DNA of 64,000 bases from Neocallimastix lanati (nom. inval.) (lineage: Eukaryota > Neocallimastigomycota > Neocallimastigomycetes > Neocallimastigales > Neocallimastigaceae). The stretch covers positions 457,501-521,500 of the forward strand of contig JACVTC010000079.1 in NCBI GenBank assembly GCA_016946835.1, given 5' to 3'. The position numbers were made by a program, and so were the translations under genes. The notes beneath the pieces are model-generated. The model ran no database searches, was not told where the DNA came from, and was given only the letters and a program-made list of their open reading frames with translations. Of the stretch, positions 14,166 through 25,684 are shown piece after piece. Every line of letters begins with the position of its first letter. Position 1 is the first letter of the stretch.

Positions 14166-15949
14166 ATAATAAATAATAATTTATAGAAATTTTTTATATT
14201 ATTTAAATAGTGTAAATAATATATAAGTTATTTCTAATTATTAAATAATTTATTAAATGACTAACCTTTCAAAATAGAATAATTTTAGAATGAATAGATT
14301 AATCTATTTTTAATTATTAATTTTTTTTTTTTTAATTTTCTATTAATATTTTCCTTTTATAATTTTATATTTGTTTTTTTAAAAAAAAAAATTCAGGGGA
14401 AAAATACAATATATATAATATAATTTAAAATTTATTAAATTTATTAATTAATAGAAAATGATAATTATTAAATTAACTAATAACTTAACATGACTTATTT
14501 TCTTTTCAATAAATAAATAATCATTTTTATATATGTATATAAAGAAGTATAATAAATAAAGGCACTAAAAAAGTTGTACAATATTTAAAAATTAAATAAA
14601 AATATTATATGGTGATAGTTTTTTTTTTTTTTTATTTTAATGTATTATTTAAAGTAAATAATTATTTAATAGTTTTCGTAGTATAGTCGATATTTCAATA
14701 GATTTACTAATAAATTATTAATACTTTATACTTTATGTATTTATTTTTTTCCCACTAAATAAAAAACCTTTTTTGTTAAATTTTTTTTAATTATAATAAA
14801 AAAAATATTTATATTAATAATTAATTTGAAGTATTATATTAATTATTAGTAATTTAATAATATAATTAATAATTTATGTTAACAACTCAAATATAAACTT
14901 AATAGAGATCATTCATAATTAAATGTGTTTATTAAATATAATATATTTAGTGAATTTAAATAAAATATATAATATATTCATTTAATAAAGAGTTGCAAAT
15001 CAATATATATATTTTCTATTTTGCTGTGTTACCTTTCTACAATATATCCTATTAAAATATATGATCTATGTTTTATATATAATAAATATATTATGAAATA
15101 AATAAATAGATATTTGGATATATTTTATGGAAAAGTATTCTTTTAAATAACTGTTCATTATTAGTATATATCTTAATATAGAATTATATTTATATATTAT
15201 ATGAATAATTAATTAATGTTTGTGATTTATTAATTAATTTATAATATTATTAAATTTTTTTTTTTATCTAAATTTTTAATAAAAAAAAAAACAAAATTAT
15301 TAAATTTAAATAATAATAAAAATAATTACTAGTTAACTTTAATTTCTTTTTTTTTTTTAAGGGATTTTAAAATGATTTGGTGGAAATAAACACATTTCAA
15401 CTGAGATTTAATAAATATTATTTATATTTATATTTATATTTTAATTTGAAATTATTAATAGAATTAAGCAATATTTTATTATTATTTTGACAAAATTAAA
15501 AGAATAATTTAAAGATATTTAATAAAAATATTTTATTTCATATTATTTCATATTATTTTATAATAATAATATTTCTATTTTTATACCTTTTTTTTTGTTA
15601 TTTTATTTTATTTTTTTTTTTTAAAAGAAAAGATTATATTGGTTTTTGTTATTATTATTATTTTTTTTATATCCACTTTTCAAATAATTAATTTTTATGA
15701 ATTTAATGAATTTCATCATTTTTATTAATGCATTAATGTAGAATTACGTAATGTAAAATAGAAATTGAATGACAATGTCTTCCATAAAAGGTTTAATATA
15801 AGTGCCACAAGGCAATAAACCTTTTTTTTTTTTTTTAATATATATAGAACGATGTTCCAAAAATTTAATATTAGCATAAAAGGAAATAATGAATTCAACC
15901 TTAGACTTTAACTTTTTTTTTGTTGATATAGTCCATTAATTAGTAATTA
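14166..15949. other. A+T-rich intergenic DNA with one notable hairpin
   Basis: No credible ORF is present. The stretch contains a hairpin (15787-15824) followed by a T tract, listed separately, and otherwise homopolymer and AT-rich text. Confidence 0.5.
15787..15838 (+). other. Hairpin followed by T tract
   Basis: AAAGGTTTA (15787-15795) pairs with TAAACCTTT (16-base scale, 15816-15824). Inside it TGCC and GGCA pair around an ACAA loop. A run of 14-15 T follows at once. The form is like an RNA polymerase III transcript end or a structured RNA, but no A/B box was recognised, so the function is open. Confidence 0.4.
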
Positions 15950-15954
15950 ATTTA

Positions 15955-16049
<95 letters not shown>

Positions 16050-16050
16050 A
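15950..16050. repeat. AAAT tetramer array
   Basis: About 25 uninterrupted copies of the AAAT/TAAA unit form a simple microsatellite without coding content. Confidence 0.9.
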
Positions 16051-19000
16051 AGATCAATGAATGAATATGTATTTTTAAAATATGTGTTGATAAACAATTA
16101 AAAATTATTTATTCAATTTTAATATAAAAAATTTTAATAATAAATTAGTTTATTAGCTTTATTCGCTTTAGTTGTTAATAAATAATTACCAAAAAAAAGT
16201 TTTAATAATATTAACTGTTAACTTCTTTTTTTTTATTAATAATTTTAATATTAATTAATGTAATAAAAAAAATAAAAATTAATGAATATAAGTATAGATG
16301 TAGACAATATTTATAATTATTATTAATTATAAAATGATGTTATTATTCTTTATATAATATAAATAAGAAAATAGAATAAAAAAAAAAGGATTCCCTTTCA
16401 ATTAATATTAAAAGTCCTTTAGTTTTCTACTTTTTTTTTTTTTTCATATTAATTAAAGAATTAACGTAACATAGAGCTAATAATTTTTTTTAAAAAAAGA
16501 ATTTTAAATATTGCTTTCAATTTATTAAATGTGATTTGGATTTTCCTTTTATATTTTTATTTTAATTTTTTAAATGTTTATCAATACTTTTATCCTATCA
16601 AAATAAATTTTAATAATGAGAAATCAGTAAAAATAAGAATAAATAATAAAAACATTGCTATGGCATCTCAATAATAAGACTAAAGAAATGCTTGCTTGGT
16701 GAAATAAAATAAAAGGAAAAATAAAAATGTTTAAAATAACTGAATTGAGGATAATTTTATTTTTTGTTTGTTTATTTCAATTATATAAATATAAATATAT
16801 ATATACATACTATTAGTTTTTAGTTTTTTAGTTTGGTTTTATTTTTAATTTTTTTCTTATTTAATTTTTTTTATATTTTTATATTTTTATATTTTTTATA
16901 TTTTTATTTTTTTTTTTATATTTTTTATATTTTTTATATTTTTATATTTTTTTATATTTCTATATATAATTATTTAATACTTAAATATTATGTATAAATC
17001 TTATTTCATATTAAATTAAAATTAGTAGTTAGGAATGAATTTATTTCATTAATAAATTAATCCATTTCTTTCTTTATTTATATTCATTTATATAGATATA
17101 AATTAAAATAAAACTTTATTTATTAATGAATCTTTAATATGAAGAATTTTATATATACGAAATTTCCTTTATTTTATATTTCTAATTTTATTTATTTATT
17201 TATTTTTTTATTTTTACTTTGTTACATTCCTAATTAATATTGTTAATATTGGAATATAACTATCCAATTTAAAAAAAACTACATATATATAATAATGATT
17301 ATATATAATATATATATAGTTTTTTTTTTTTTTTTTTAAAAAAAATAATAAATAGGTTGGTGGTAAATATTTTCAGAGGATTTATTTGGCTTATTTTATT
17401 ATAGGATGCTTAAAATTAATAAATAATTTAATAATTTAATAAGATTAAATTATTAATTCATATTATTAATATTAATAATATTATTATTTATAATTTTTTT
17501 TTTAAATATAAACACAAAATTTTAAATAAATAAATAGTAAAAATAAACTATGAAGAAAACGAATAATAATAAAAAAAAAACTAATACTAGATATATAAAA
17601 AAGATATTTTCAATAAGATTTAAATGAATTCATTTCATTTGTTTTTTCATATTCTTAGCCTTTTTTCTTTCTTCTTTTTTTTTTTTTTTTTTTTAACATG
17701 AACATATTTCATTTGATTTATTTTTATAGTGTTAGGTCAAAAAAATAATAATTTTTGAAATATTATAGAATAATCAGTAATTATGGTCTATTCTTAATAT
17801 TTATTCAATATTTTATTAATATAAGTTTATTATTATTTATAAAAAGAATTTTTTTACGGTTAAATATAATAATCGAATATTTATAATTAATTTATTTAAT
17901 AATTACAAATTAATTAATTTTATATTTAATTAGTTCGAATTTTTTTTATTTATTGAATATATTATTATTATTATTTTTTTAGACTTAGAGAAAACTTTAT
18001 TTAATTTATAATAATAATAATATTATTATGTAATATAGTATTAATTAGAAAAGTAAATCATTTTAATAGCTAATCTTTTTTTTTTTTTTTATTATTTATA
18101 TTTTTTATTATTATTTCATAGAATTATTCAATTATATCATAATATATCATATTCAATTTTATTTGCTATTTTATTACTCTAAAATCATTGAACATATTGA
18201 AAAATAATGAAAAAAAAAAGATTTTGATATCTGTACTTCTTTTCTTAATGAATAAAAAAGTTAAAAAATAAAATAAAATGAAATGGTATAAAATAAAATT
18301 AGAAAAAAAAAATCCCTTGTATAATCTATTTTAATAAATAATCTTTATAATTTCATTTTATATAATTATTACTACAAATTATAATTATGTAGATAGTTTT
18401 GGTTGTATTCATTATTTATGATATATTTTTATTATTACTATTGATTATATGTTAGATTATAATTAATAATATATGTTATTACTTACTATATATTAATATA
18501 ATTAATAATATATGTTAAAATATATTATTAAAATCAATATTATATTATTACTATATATTTATATTTTAAAATTTTAAATCAAAAAATTATTTTTATTAAT
18601 AAAATAGATTTTTATTTATTTATGATTTTTTTATTTTATTTTATTTTTTTCTTATAAAAAAAACTAATCCTTTATTATTAATTACATATTAGCATTTTCT
18701 CAATATTAAATCATTGAAAATTTATTAATTAGACTTCAATATGGAAAATTGTTAAGAATAGGTTCAATTTTATATTTTTACTCAATAAATGATTAGGATG
18801 ATTCACTATTAAATTGATATATCTGTCCTCTTAATTTATTATTATATTTTTATTTTTTCTAAGATTATTTAAATTTTAATAAGATGAATTTTATTTTTAA
18901 TAATTATTATTTAAAAAATAAATAAATAAATATTAATAGAATTTTAATATTTGGGATATAATTAGGATAGGTAAAAATTGAAATAGGTAAACTTTTTTAA

Positions 19001-19520
19001 ATAACAATAAAAAAAAATCACCACAGTTTATTATTAATTATGTCTAAAAAAATTAATAAACTTTAGTTTATTATTTAAAATAAAATATAAAAAAATTTAA
19101 TAAAAAATTTATAATAGAAAATTAATAAATAAATAAATAATAAATAAATATTAAATAAATAAGTAATAAAAAAAAAAAGAGGAAAAATATTAACTAATGA
19201 AAAAAAAAATTTTTTTTATTTTTATTATATTATATTTTTTTTAAAAAATAACTGCAGGGATAATAATGGATAAATGGAAAATATATGAAAAAAAAAAAGA
19301 AAATAATTAGAGTTAAATTTTTATATTGATACATAGAGTTTAATAACTCAAAGTTTTATAATCATCAAAAACTCCATTATTTTATTTAAAGTTCATCTTA
19401 GGATCTTTACCGAACTAAAATATTTATATCTGTAAATTATGAATATAAATTATAGATATATACATATATATTTTAGAAAGCTAATTTTTTTTTATAACAG
19501 CTTATAACTGATTAAATAAT
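16051..19520. other. Gene desert, A+T-rich
   Basis: 3.5 kb hold only short open frames of low-complexity composition. I see T tracts, TA runs and scattered unique AT-rich text, but no exon, RNA gene or recognisable element. Confidence 0.5.
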
Positions 19521-19745
19521 AATATAAATAATAAATAATAAATAATAAATAATAAATAAATAAATAATAGATAATAAATAATAAATAATAAATAAATAAA
19601 TAATAAATAATAAATAATAAATAATAAATAATAAATAATAAATAATAAATAATAAATAATAAATAATAAATAATAAATAATAAATAATAAATAATAAATA
19701 ATAAATAATAAATAATAAATAATAAATAAATAAATAAATAAATAA
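19521..19745. repeat. TAATAAA/AAAT mixed array
   Basis: A second array of the same heptamer, with tetramer interruptions, is followed by a short imperfect duplication (AATAATATGTAAATAAA at about 19761 and 19798). Confidence 0.8.
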
Positions 19746-21292
19746 TTAATTAATTATAGAATAATATGTAAATAAATAAATAATTAATTAATATAGAATA
19801 ATATGTAAATAAAAAAATTTAATAAAATTAATAAAGTTAAATTTTAATTGTTATTTAATAATAATTATTGACATTGATATATAACAAGAAGATTAACTAA
19901 TTTTTAACTGTTCATTTATAAAATATTTTTGTTTAATTAAATATTATTAATGAATTACACAATATTTCTTATATATGATTATTATTAATTATGAATTATG
20001 AATTATTAATTATTTTTATTATTTTTATTAATAGTTTTTTTTATTTATTATTTTAATTTAATCTTTTATACTATGGAAAATAGTGTTCTTATATTCCGAA
20101 TACATTGCTAATATATAATTAAACATTTTTTAATTTTTTTTGATTTGTAAATAAATTCATTATATTACTATATAATAATTGTATATAATTCATTAAATTA
20201 ATCTCTGTTGCTTAACTTTATTTTATAAAATATTTAGTAAAGCTTAATATATAATAAAATAGCTTTGATGTATTACACTATATTTTAATATATTTAAACC
20301 TAATATAATAATAAACTAAAAATTTTTATTTTTTTGCAAATTTATAATTTCAAATTTAATTTTAAATTACATACAATTCAAAGTATTACAATATATTGAA
20401 ATATAATACAATATATTAATAAAATTTAGAAAAATAGAGATAACTATCCCTACTTTTCAAAAAAAAAATTTTTTTTTTATATTATATTATTTTATGCTTT
20501 TTTTTATTTTAATTGATTATATTATATTTAAAGTAGTATATAAATGAAATTACATATATTAATTCCATTTAATAAATATATAGCATATATATGTACTATA
20601 GTAATAGTATATACAATTGGCAATATAAAATTTTTACTAATATCTTATTTATTTTCATATTTTATTTAGAATATATATATTTTTATATAGTTTTGCTTAA
20701 ATGTTAGTTAATTATTTATTAAATGTTTTTAATAAAATATTAATATATAAACTTTTATAAATAGAATTTTATTATTATAATGTTAATATAATTATATAAA
20801 AAATTAATATTCTGAACTATTTAATATAATATTTATAAATAAATAAATAAAATCATTTTACTATTTATCATTAATATAGTTTGAATAATATTTAATATTT
20901 AATATATTTAATATTTAATATTTAATATTTATTATTTATTATTTATTATTTATTATTTATTATTTATTATTTATTATTTATTATTTATTATTTATTATTT
21001 ATTATTTATTATTTATTATTTATTATTTATTATTTATTATTTTATTTATTATTTATTACTTATATATAATATTTTTTTTTTAAAAAATTTATTTTTAATT
21101 TTCATATAAAAAGATCTAAAATTTCCCAATATTTTTGAATCTTCAAAATTGTATTTTATTTTTTTTATTATATTAAAAAGCAATTAAATTTTTTAAATTT
21201 TTATTTTAAAAAAGCAAATAATTAATTTATATATATTAGTATATATAATAAATAAAAAAGAGTTTAAAATTAGTTTAATATACTTTAATAAA
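19746..21292. other. A+T-rich desert with inverted heptamer array
   Basis: No gene is visible. A TTTATTA heptamer array lies at about 20925-21055, the reverse complement of the unit at 13.8 and 19.5 kb. Confidence 0.6.
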
Positions 21293-21388
21293 ATGAAATT
21301 TAGCAAGAATTCTACTATTAATAACATCGAAAACCAAACTGCTAGTATTAATTTCAAACAAAAAAATTCAGAAATTGAAATAGATTAA
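21293..21388 (+). other. Possible 31-codon small ORF upstream of the second Ecl1-like gene
   Basis: An ATG at 21293 opens a 31-codon frame ending in TAA at 21388, with varied amino acids (start MKFSKNSTINNIENQTAS). Its base composition is distinctly more coding-like than the flanks. It lies 478 bases before the Ecl1-like ATG on the same strand. It could be an upstream ORF in that gene's leader, an orphan exon or a gene remnant. No family is recognised. Confidence 0.3.
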
Positions 21389-21865
21389 ATTAATAATTTT
21401 AAACATAATAATTAAATATATTAATAGAAGTAAAAAAATAATAATACAAATAAAAAAAATAAAAAGTTTTTTTAATAAAAGTAATTAAGTATAATAAATA
21501 AATAAATTTTTTATTTATTATTCAGAAATAAAATAAAGTAAAAATAAATAAAAATAGTATAATAGTATAAATAAATAATATAAAAAGGTAAATATCAATA
21601 TATAATATAAATACATAAATTAAAGATATTATTTTATTATTATTATTATTATTTTTTGAAGGAATATAATTTACTGATATATTATTTTTTTCTATTTATC
21701 TAAATATATATAGAAATTTACAAAATAAAAAATAAATATTAATAAAAAAAGCAATAATAAATAAAAAAGTTATTATTTTAATAAATAATTACTCAATAAA
21801 AACATATTTTTTTCTAAATAAAAAGCATTATAAAGGATTTTTTTTTACTAAGAATATCAGATAAA

Positions 21866-22495
21866 ATGGATATTGATACTGATTGGTGCTTAAATTGTGG
21901 TAAGCAAACTAATGGAGAATTATATTGCTCCTCTTTCTGCAGAAACCAAGATGAGAAGGGTTGCAACCATAGTAGTTCACCTTCTGAATATGGAACCTTT
22001 AATGATAATGCTAGTATGAGCAGTGGTCGTAGTAGCCCAAGTATTAGCTCTTATTATCCATCTTCAAAATACTTAAATAATCCAGATAGATTATTATATT
22101 ACCAAAGTAATGATTTAAAGTTTAGAAATAGACCAAGTTATGATGTCGGTTATTACAGTCCATGTACTTCAAGTGGATTAAGTCACTGGTTAAATCAAAG
22201 TATAAAAGTTGTTATTTCTAATGAAACCTCCAGAAAAAATTTATTTAATATGAACCATGGTCATTATAACCATCATAAGAATTATCATCAAGGAGGATTA
22301 ACCAATGGATTTAAAGGATCTTTTTCATCTACTTCTTCTGAAAGTTCATATACAAGTTCTTCAGAAACTGTAATATATGGTAGTAGCTCAAATTCAAATG
22401 ATAACTTGAAAAACAATGGTCATAAAGTTTCAAAAGGATACTATCCATGGCATAAAAATGAAGAAGAAGATGAAATTTCACTTTATGAATATTAG
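21866..22495 (+). CDS. Ecl1-like zinc-binding protein, serine-rich
   Basis: This 209-aa, single-exon gene is a paralogue of the one at 422-2448. The N-terminus MDIDTDWCLNCGKQTNGELY, continuing CSSFCRNQ, carries two cysteine pairs (C8/C11 and C22/C26 by my count) that should bind one zinc ion, as in the fission-yeast Ecl1/2/3 proteins of nutrient-stress and lifespan control. The middle is Ser/Tyr/Asn-rich (SSPSISSYYPSSKYL) and includes an LSHWLNQS segment. The C-terminus is acidic and ends DEISLYEY. The start is fixed by the match to the paralogue's MDID start. The gene lacks the intron that interrupts the paralogue right after the first cysteine pair. A phosphorylated, disordered regulatory protein is the likely form. 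Zinc binding and function are inferred from the family only. Confidence 0.8.
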   Translation: MDIDTDWCLNCGKQTNGELYCSSFCRNQDEKGCNHSSSPSEYGTFNDNASMSSGRSSPSISSYYPSSKYLNNPDRLLYYQSNDLKFRNRPSYDVGYYSPCTSSGLSHWLNQSIKVVISNETSRKNLFNMNHGHYNHHKNYHQGGLTNGFKGSFSSTSSESSYTSSSETVIYGSSSNSNDNLKNNGHKVSKGYYPWHKNEEEDEISLYEY

Positions 22496-23264
22496 ATAAG
22501 TGAAAATAGCCCCCTTTTTTTTTTTTTTTATAAATATTTTGAAGATACTATCATTATGATAAACAAAGGAAAAAAAATATATATATAAATTAAATAAACA
22601 ATTAAATATTAATATAATAAAGAATATAATAGTATATATAAAATAATTTATATATATATTATCCATTTTCTTTTCAATAATATCTAAATTTTTTCATTAT
22701 TTCATTAAAAAAAAAAGTATTTACATTGAAAAGAAGATTGGATGTGAATTTTAGTAATTTTTTTTTTTTTATTTATAAAACAAATAATATAAAAGCAAAA
22801 CAAAAAAACAAAAAAACAAAAAAAAAAAAAAATTTTTTTTATTCAAATTTTAAAAATAAATATTTAAATTTTATCTATTTTCTTTTTTTATATTAAAATT
22901 TTAAAATAATTTTTAAAAATTAATATTATATAATAAATTAAAATCATCAATATTTTTAAATAATATTATTAAAAATAATAATTAAGAATAAATAAATAAA
23001 AATAATAATAAAAAAAAAAATTTTTTTTTTTATATATATGATTTCATTTATTATTTCAATTATTAATATTTTTATTTACTTATTATATATAAGTCTTTTT
23101 TATAAATAATAAGTTTAAAATTTAAAATAAATAAATAATTAATATAAATTCTTACAAATAAAAAATAAAAATTAATAAAAATTAATAACAATTAAAAACA
23201 ATATGAAATTTAAAAAATATTCTTTTTTTTTTTTTGCAATTTTAGTAATAGTAATGAAAATAAT
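22496..23264. other. Intergenic A+T-rich stretch
   Basis: This is the 3' flank of the Ecl1-like gene. T and A tracts and short AT words only; nothing recognised. Confidence 0.5.
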
Positions 23265-23465
23265 GTGTATGTTGATTCTAGTGTGTGTGAAAAAGTGTTT
23301 AATTTCCTTCTTGGAGGCAGAAGTATTAATAACAGTACAAGGGAATGGAAGGATCTATTTAAGTGCCAGATGAAATCAGGTGCTTATTCTGATACTTCAT
23401 TCTTGGTGGTTACTACGGTACTTCTTCAATCGATTATACCTATTGCTATTGGCCAGCAATGATCT
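23265..23465 (+). mobile_element. LINE fragment, C-terminal end of the ORF
   Basis: The frame carries FNFLLGGRSI and a following stretch ending IIPIAIG. These correspond to the LLGG...AEFLT...IPI tail of the LINE ORFs at 27.4 kb and 51 kb. It is closer to the 25.7-27.7 kb subfamily (LLGGRSI) than to the full-length one (LLGGTLV). It is a short orphan piece abutting another LINE fragment. Confidence 0.7.
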
Positions 23466-23808
23466 TTGTTCAACAGGTTATTCTACAAAGCTCTGTTTTG
23501 CAATGAAGAATTACTAGAAACACATCCTGCCGCTGGATGTGTTTCTAGTAATTCCTACTGTGTCACTAATAATATTCCTATTGCATACAAGAAAAAAGTT
23601 CTTCAATCCCTTGTTATTAGTAAAGTAATTTATTATTCTCCTTTCCAGGGTTTAAACTAATCTAGAACGGCCAGAATTCAAACATTAATTAATACTGGTC
23701 TATTTTGGTGTATCGGCTCATTCTCTAAAAATGGTAAAACAAGTTCAGAAGACAATGACTATATTAGACATAATTCTACTATGAGTACTTATGCTTTATC
23801 TCGAGATC
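23466..23808 (+). mobile_element. LINE fragment with internal deletion at an inverted repeat
   Basis: The piece matches the full-length element at 50.5-55.4 kb. It begins with FYKALFCNEELLETHPAAG (about residues 630-650 of that ORF), jumps at a 19-bp perfect inverted repeat (23509-23527 / 23535-23553) and resumes at IPIAYKKKV near residue 1000. It continues to YALSRDL, where it stops at the GATC that is also the end of the inverted fragment at 24175-25395. About 1 kb of the element is missing between the two parts. Confidence 0.8.
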
Positions 23809-23875
23809 TTCATTGGTTGCGCTAGCCCTGCTGGCCTGTCTTACTGTTTCTTCAGCATTGGCACTCTTGGTAGTA

Positions 23876-23910
<35 letters not shown>

Positions 23911-24174
23911 GGCGACAAACTTGTTTCATCTTTATTAATTAAATATATGATAAAATACATTTAATAAAAAGAAAAAATAAAGATAAAAAATAAACAAAAC
24001 AAAAAAAACACAAAATAAAATAAAATAAAATAATGGTATAAAATATTCTTGTTTCATTTAATTAATGTCGTAAGACTTCACAAGGGCATTATTATACTGT
24101 AGTATAATAATTAATTTTGACTTCACAATGTTAATCATAATTTTAAGATACGAAATTATGATCTTCATTGGTTG
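23805..24174 (-). repeat. Poly(A)-tailed repeat, left inverted copy, with 15-bp direct repeats
   Basis: The direct repeat GATCTTCATTGGTTG stands at 23805-23819 and 24160-24174. It brackets a unit that, read on the minus strand, starts with a hairpin (ATCATAATTT...AAATTATGAT), continues for about 255 bases to GTCGCCGTT and ends in a 29-base poly(A) (T tract 23879-23907). Beyond the poly(A) lie 59 GC-richer bases (23820-23878) before the direct repeat. A second copy lies inverted at 25393-25684. The tail and direct repeats fit a retroposed SINE-like or LINE 3'-end sequence. No pol III boxes were recognised. Confidence 0.7.
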
Positions 24175-25395
24175 TTTTTTTTTTTTTTTTTTAGACAGGG
24201 AAGAGAATACACTTCCAAAACTTTATTAAATTTTATTATAAAAAATACATGTAGGTGAAAAGTACATTTGAAATTAAAAATAAAAAATTTAAAAAAAATA
24301 AAAAAAATAAAAAAAATAAAAAAGCTCAAAAATACTATGTATTTCGGCAAGTTGTACTATGCGGGAATTTTTCCCTTCCTAACAAATAAAAAAGAAATAA
24401 AACCTAGAAGTAACATCTTTAAAATAGATAGTGTGGTGTCCATTAAACTCTCCCCGGATTCATCATTTATTGAACTACTAGGGCGAGATTCACCCTTCGT
24501 AGAAATAGATGAAGATCCTGTATTATCATTATTGCCTTATCAGTACGACGTCGACGCTCTTGGATAAGTTTGGTATTTTACAATACCTATCAAATAATAG
24601 CTCAAACGAACTACTAATGATAGGTATTGCTCTTGTTAAGAATTCCGCCAAGCCCACAATTTTTGGAACAGGTGACTCAGATGAACCTTTGAAAAGTAGT
24701 TCATTTAATTGTCTCTATTCCCCATTATCGAAATGTAGCTCATTTAAAACTAAAGTTCCACCAAGAAGGAACAAGTATATATAACGATTGATATAATCTT
24801 CAAAATTAGAAATAGAGTCATAGGAAGAAAGAGGATTAAACGCTCTAATCTTCCTAAGGAATAAAACATAGAGATCATCGATGAAATTTAAAGAATTCCA
24901 TCTAAAAGATGCAAGAGCATCGCATTTAAAAATCCAATATTCAAAAGATTGTTTATCTTCGCCACAACAGGGGCAAGACTTGGGACAATCTTCTGAAACT
25001 CTATCCATTCTAATAGCAATAGTAGTATTGTATTTATAATCACAGCGTAAACGTATAATCCACGAAAACCCTAAGTTGAATTGGGGATATTTTAAGCTAA
25101 GCATAATTATAGCTTTATTGTTTGAGAACTTATTACAATCGTAATTTTGACCTTTAATACCTTGAAATATGGAAACCGATTTCCAGTAACGTTCTAAAAT
25201 ATCGTCATATTTTTCACATTTATATTTTTTGATTTTTTTATACAGTGTTCTTGATTCTTTAGTCCAGGAATAATGATGCATTTTGGGAATAGATTTAATA
25301 AGATCCTTTATAATACAGTTTGATTTACTCCATTTTGCAAAAGATTTAATCTGTAAGGCTGCGCAGACACCAGCAATAGGAGGAATGCTTAGATC
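24175..25395 (-). mobile_element. LINE 3' fragment, inverted relative to its neighbour
   Basis: Reading right to left, this is the last 1.2 kb of the same LINE subfamily as the intact copy at 50.5 kb, from SIPPIAGVCAAL through the CCHC-like cysteine cluster to the 3' UTR and poly(A) (T tract 24175-24193). Identity to the intact copy is very high by eye. The open part 24715-25281 ends at a single CAG-to-TAG change after HFDNGE, and other small changes follow. Its 5' edge is the same GATC at which the plus-strand fragment ends (23805-23808), so both look like halves of one broken element. Confidence 0.85.
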
Positions 25396-25684
25396 ATAAT
25401 TTTGTATCTTAAAATTATGATTAACATTGCGGAGTCAAAATTAATTATTATACTACAGTATAATAATGCCCTTGTGAAGTCTTACGACATTAATTAAATG
25501 AAACAAGAATATTTTATATCATTATTTTATTTTATTTTATTTAATTTTTATTTTGTGTTTTTTTTTTTTTTTTGTTTTTGTTTATTTTTTATCTTTATTT
25601 TTTCTTTTTATTAAATGTATTTTATCATATATTTAATTAATAAAGATGAAACAGGTTTGTCGCCGTTAAAAAAAAAAAAAAAAA
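25393..25684 (+). repeat. Poly(A)-tailed repeat, right inverted copy
   Basis: This copy starts with the perfect hairpin ATCATAATTTT/AAAATTATGAT (25393-25421). A second hairpin around ATTATTATAC and GTATAATAAT follows, then AT-rich text, TTTGTCGCCGTT and a 17-base poly(A) (25668-25684). Base for base it is the near-perfect reverse complement of 23879-24163, differing in A/T tract lengths and a few substitutions. It abuts the LINE at 25685 directly. Confidence 0.8.

Noticed and set aside
23466-25395. Twin-priming 5' inversion of a LINE
   Set aside because: In twin priming the inverted 5' part lies upstream of the 3' part. Here it lies beyond the poly(A) end, so inversion between the flanking inverted repeats fits better.
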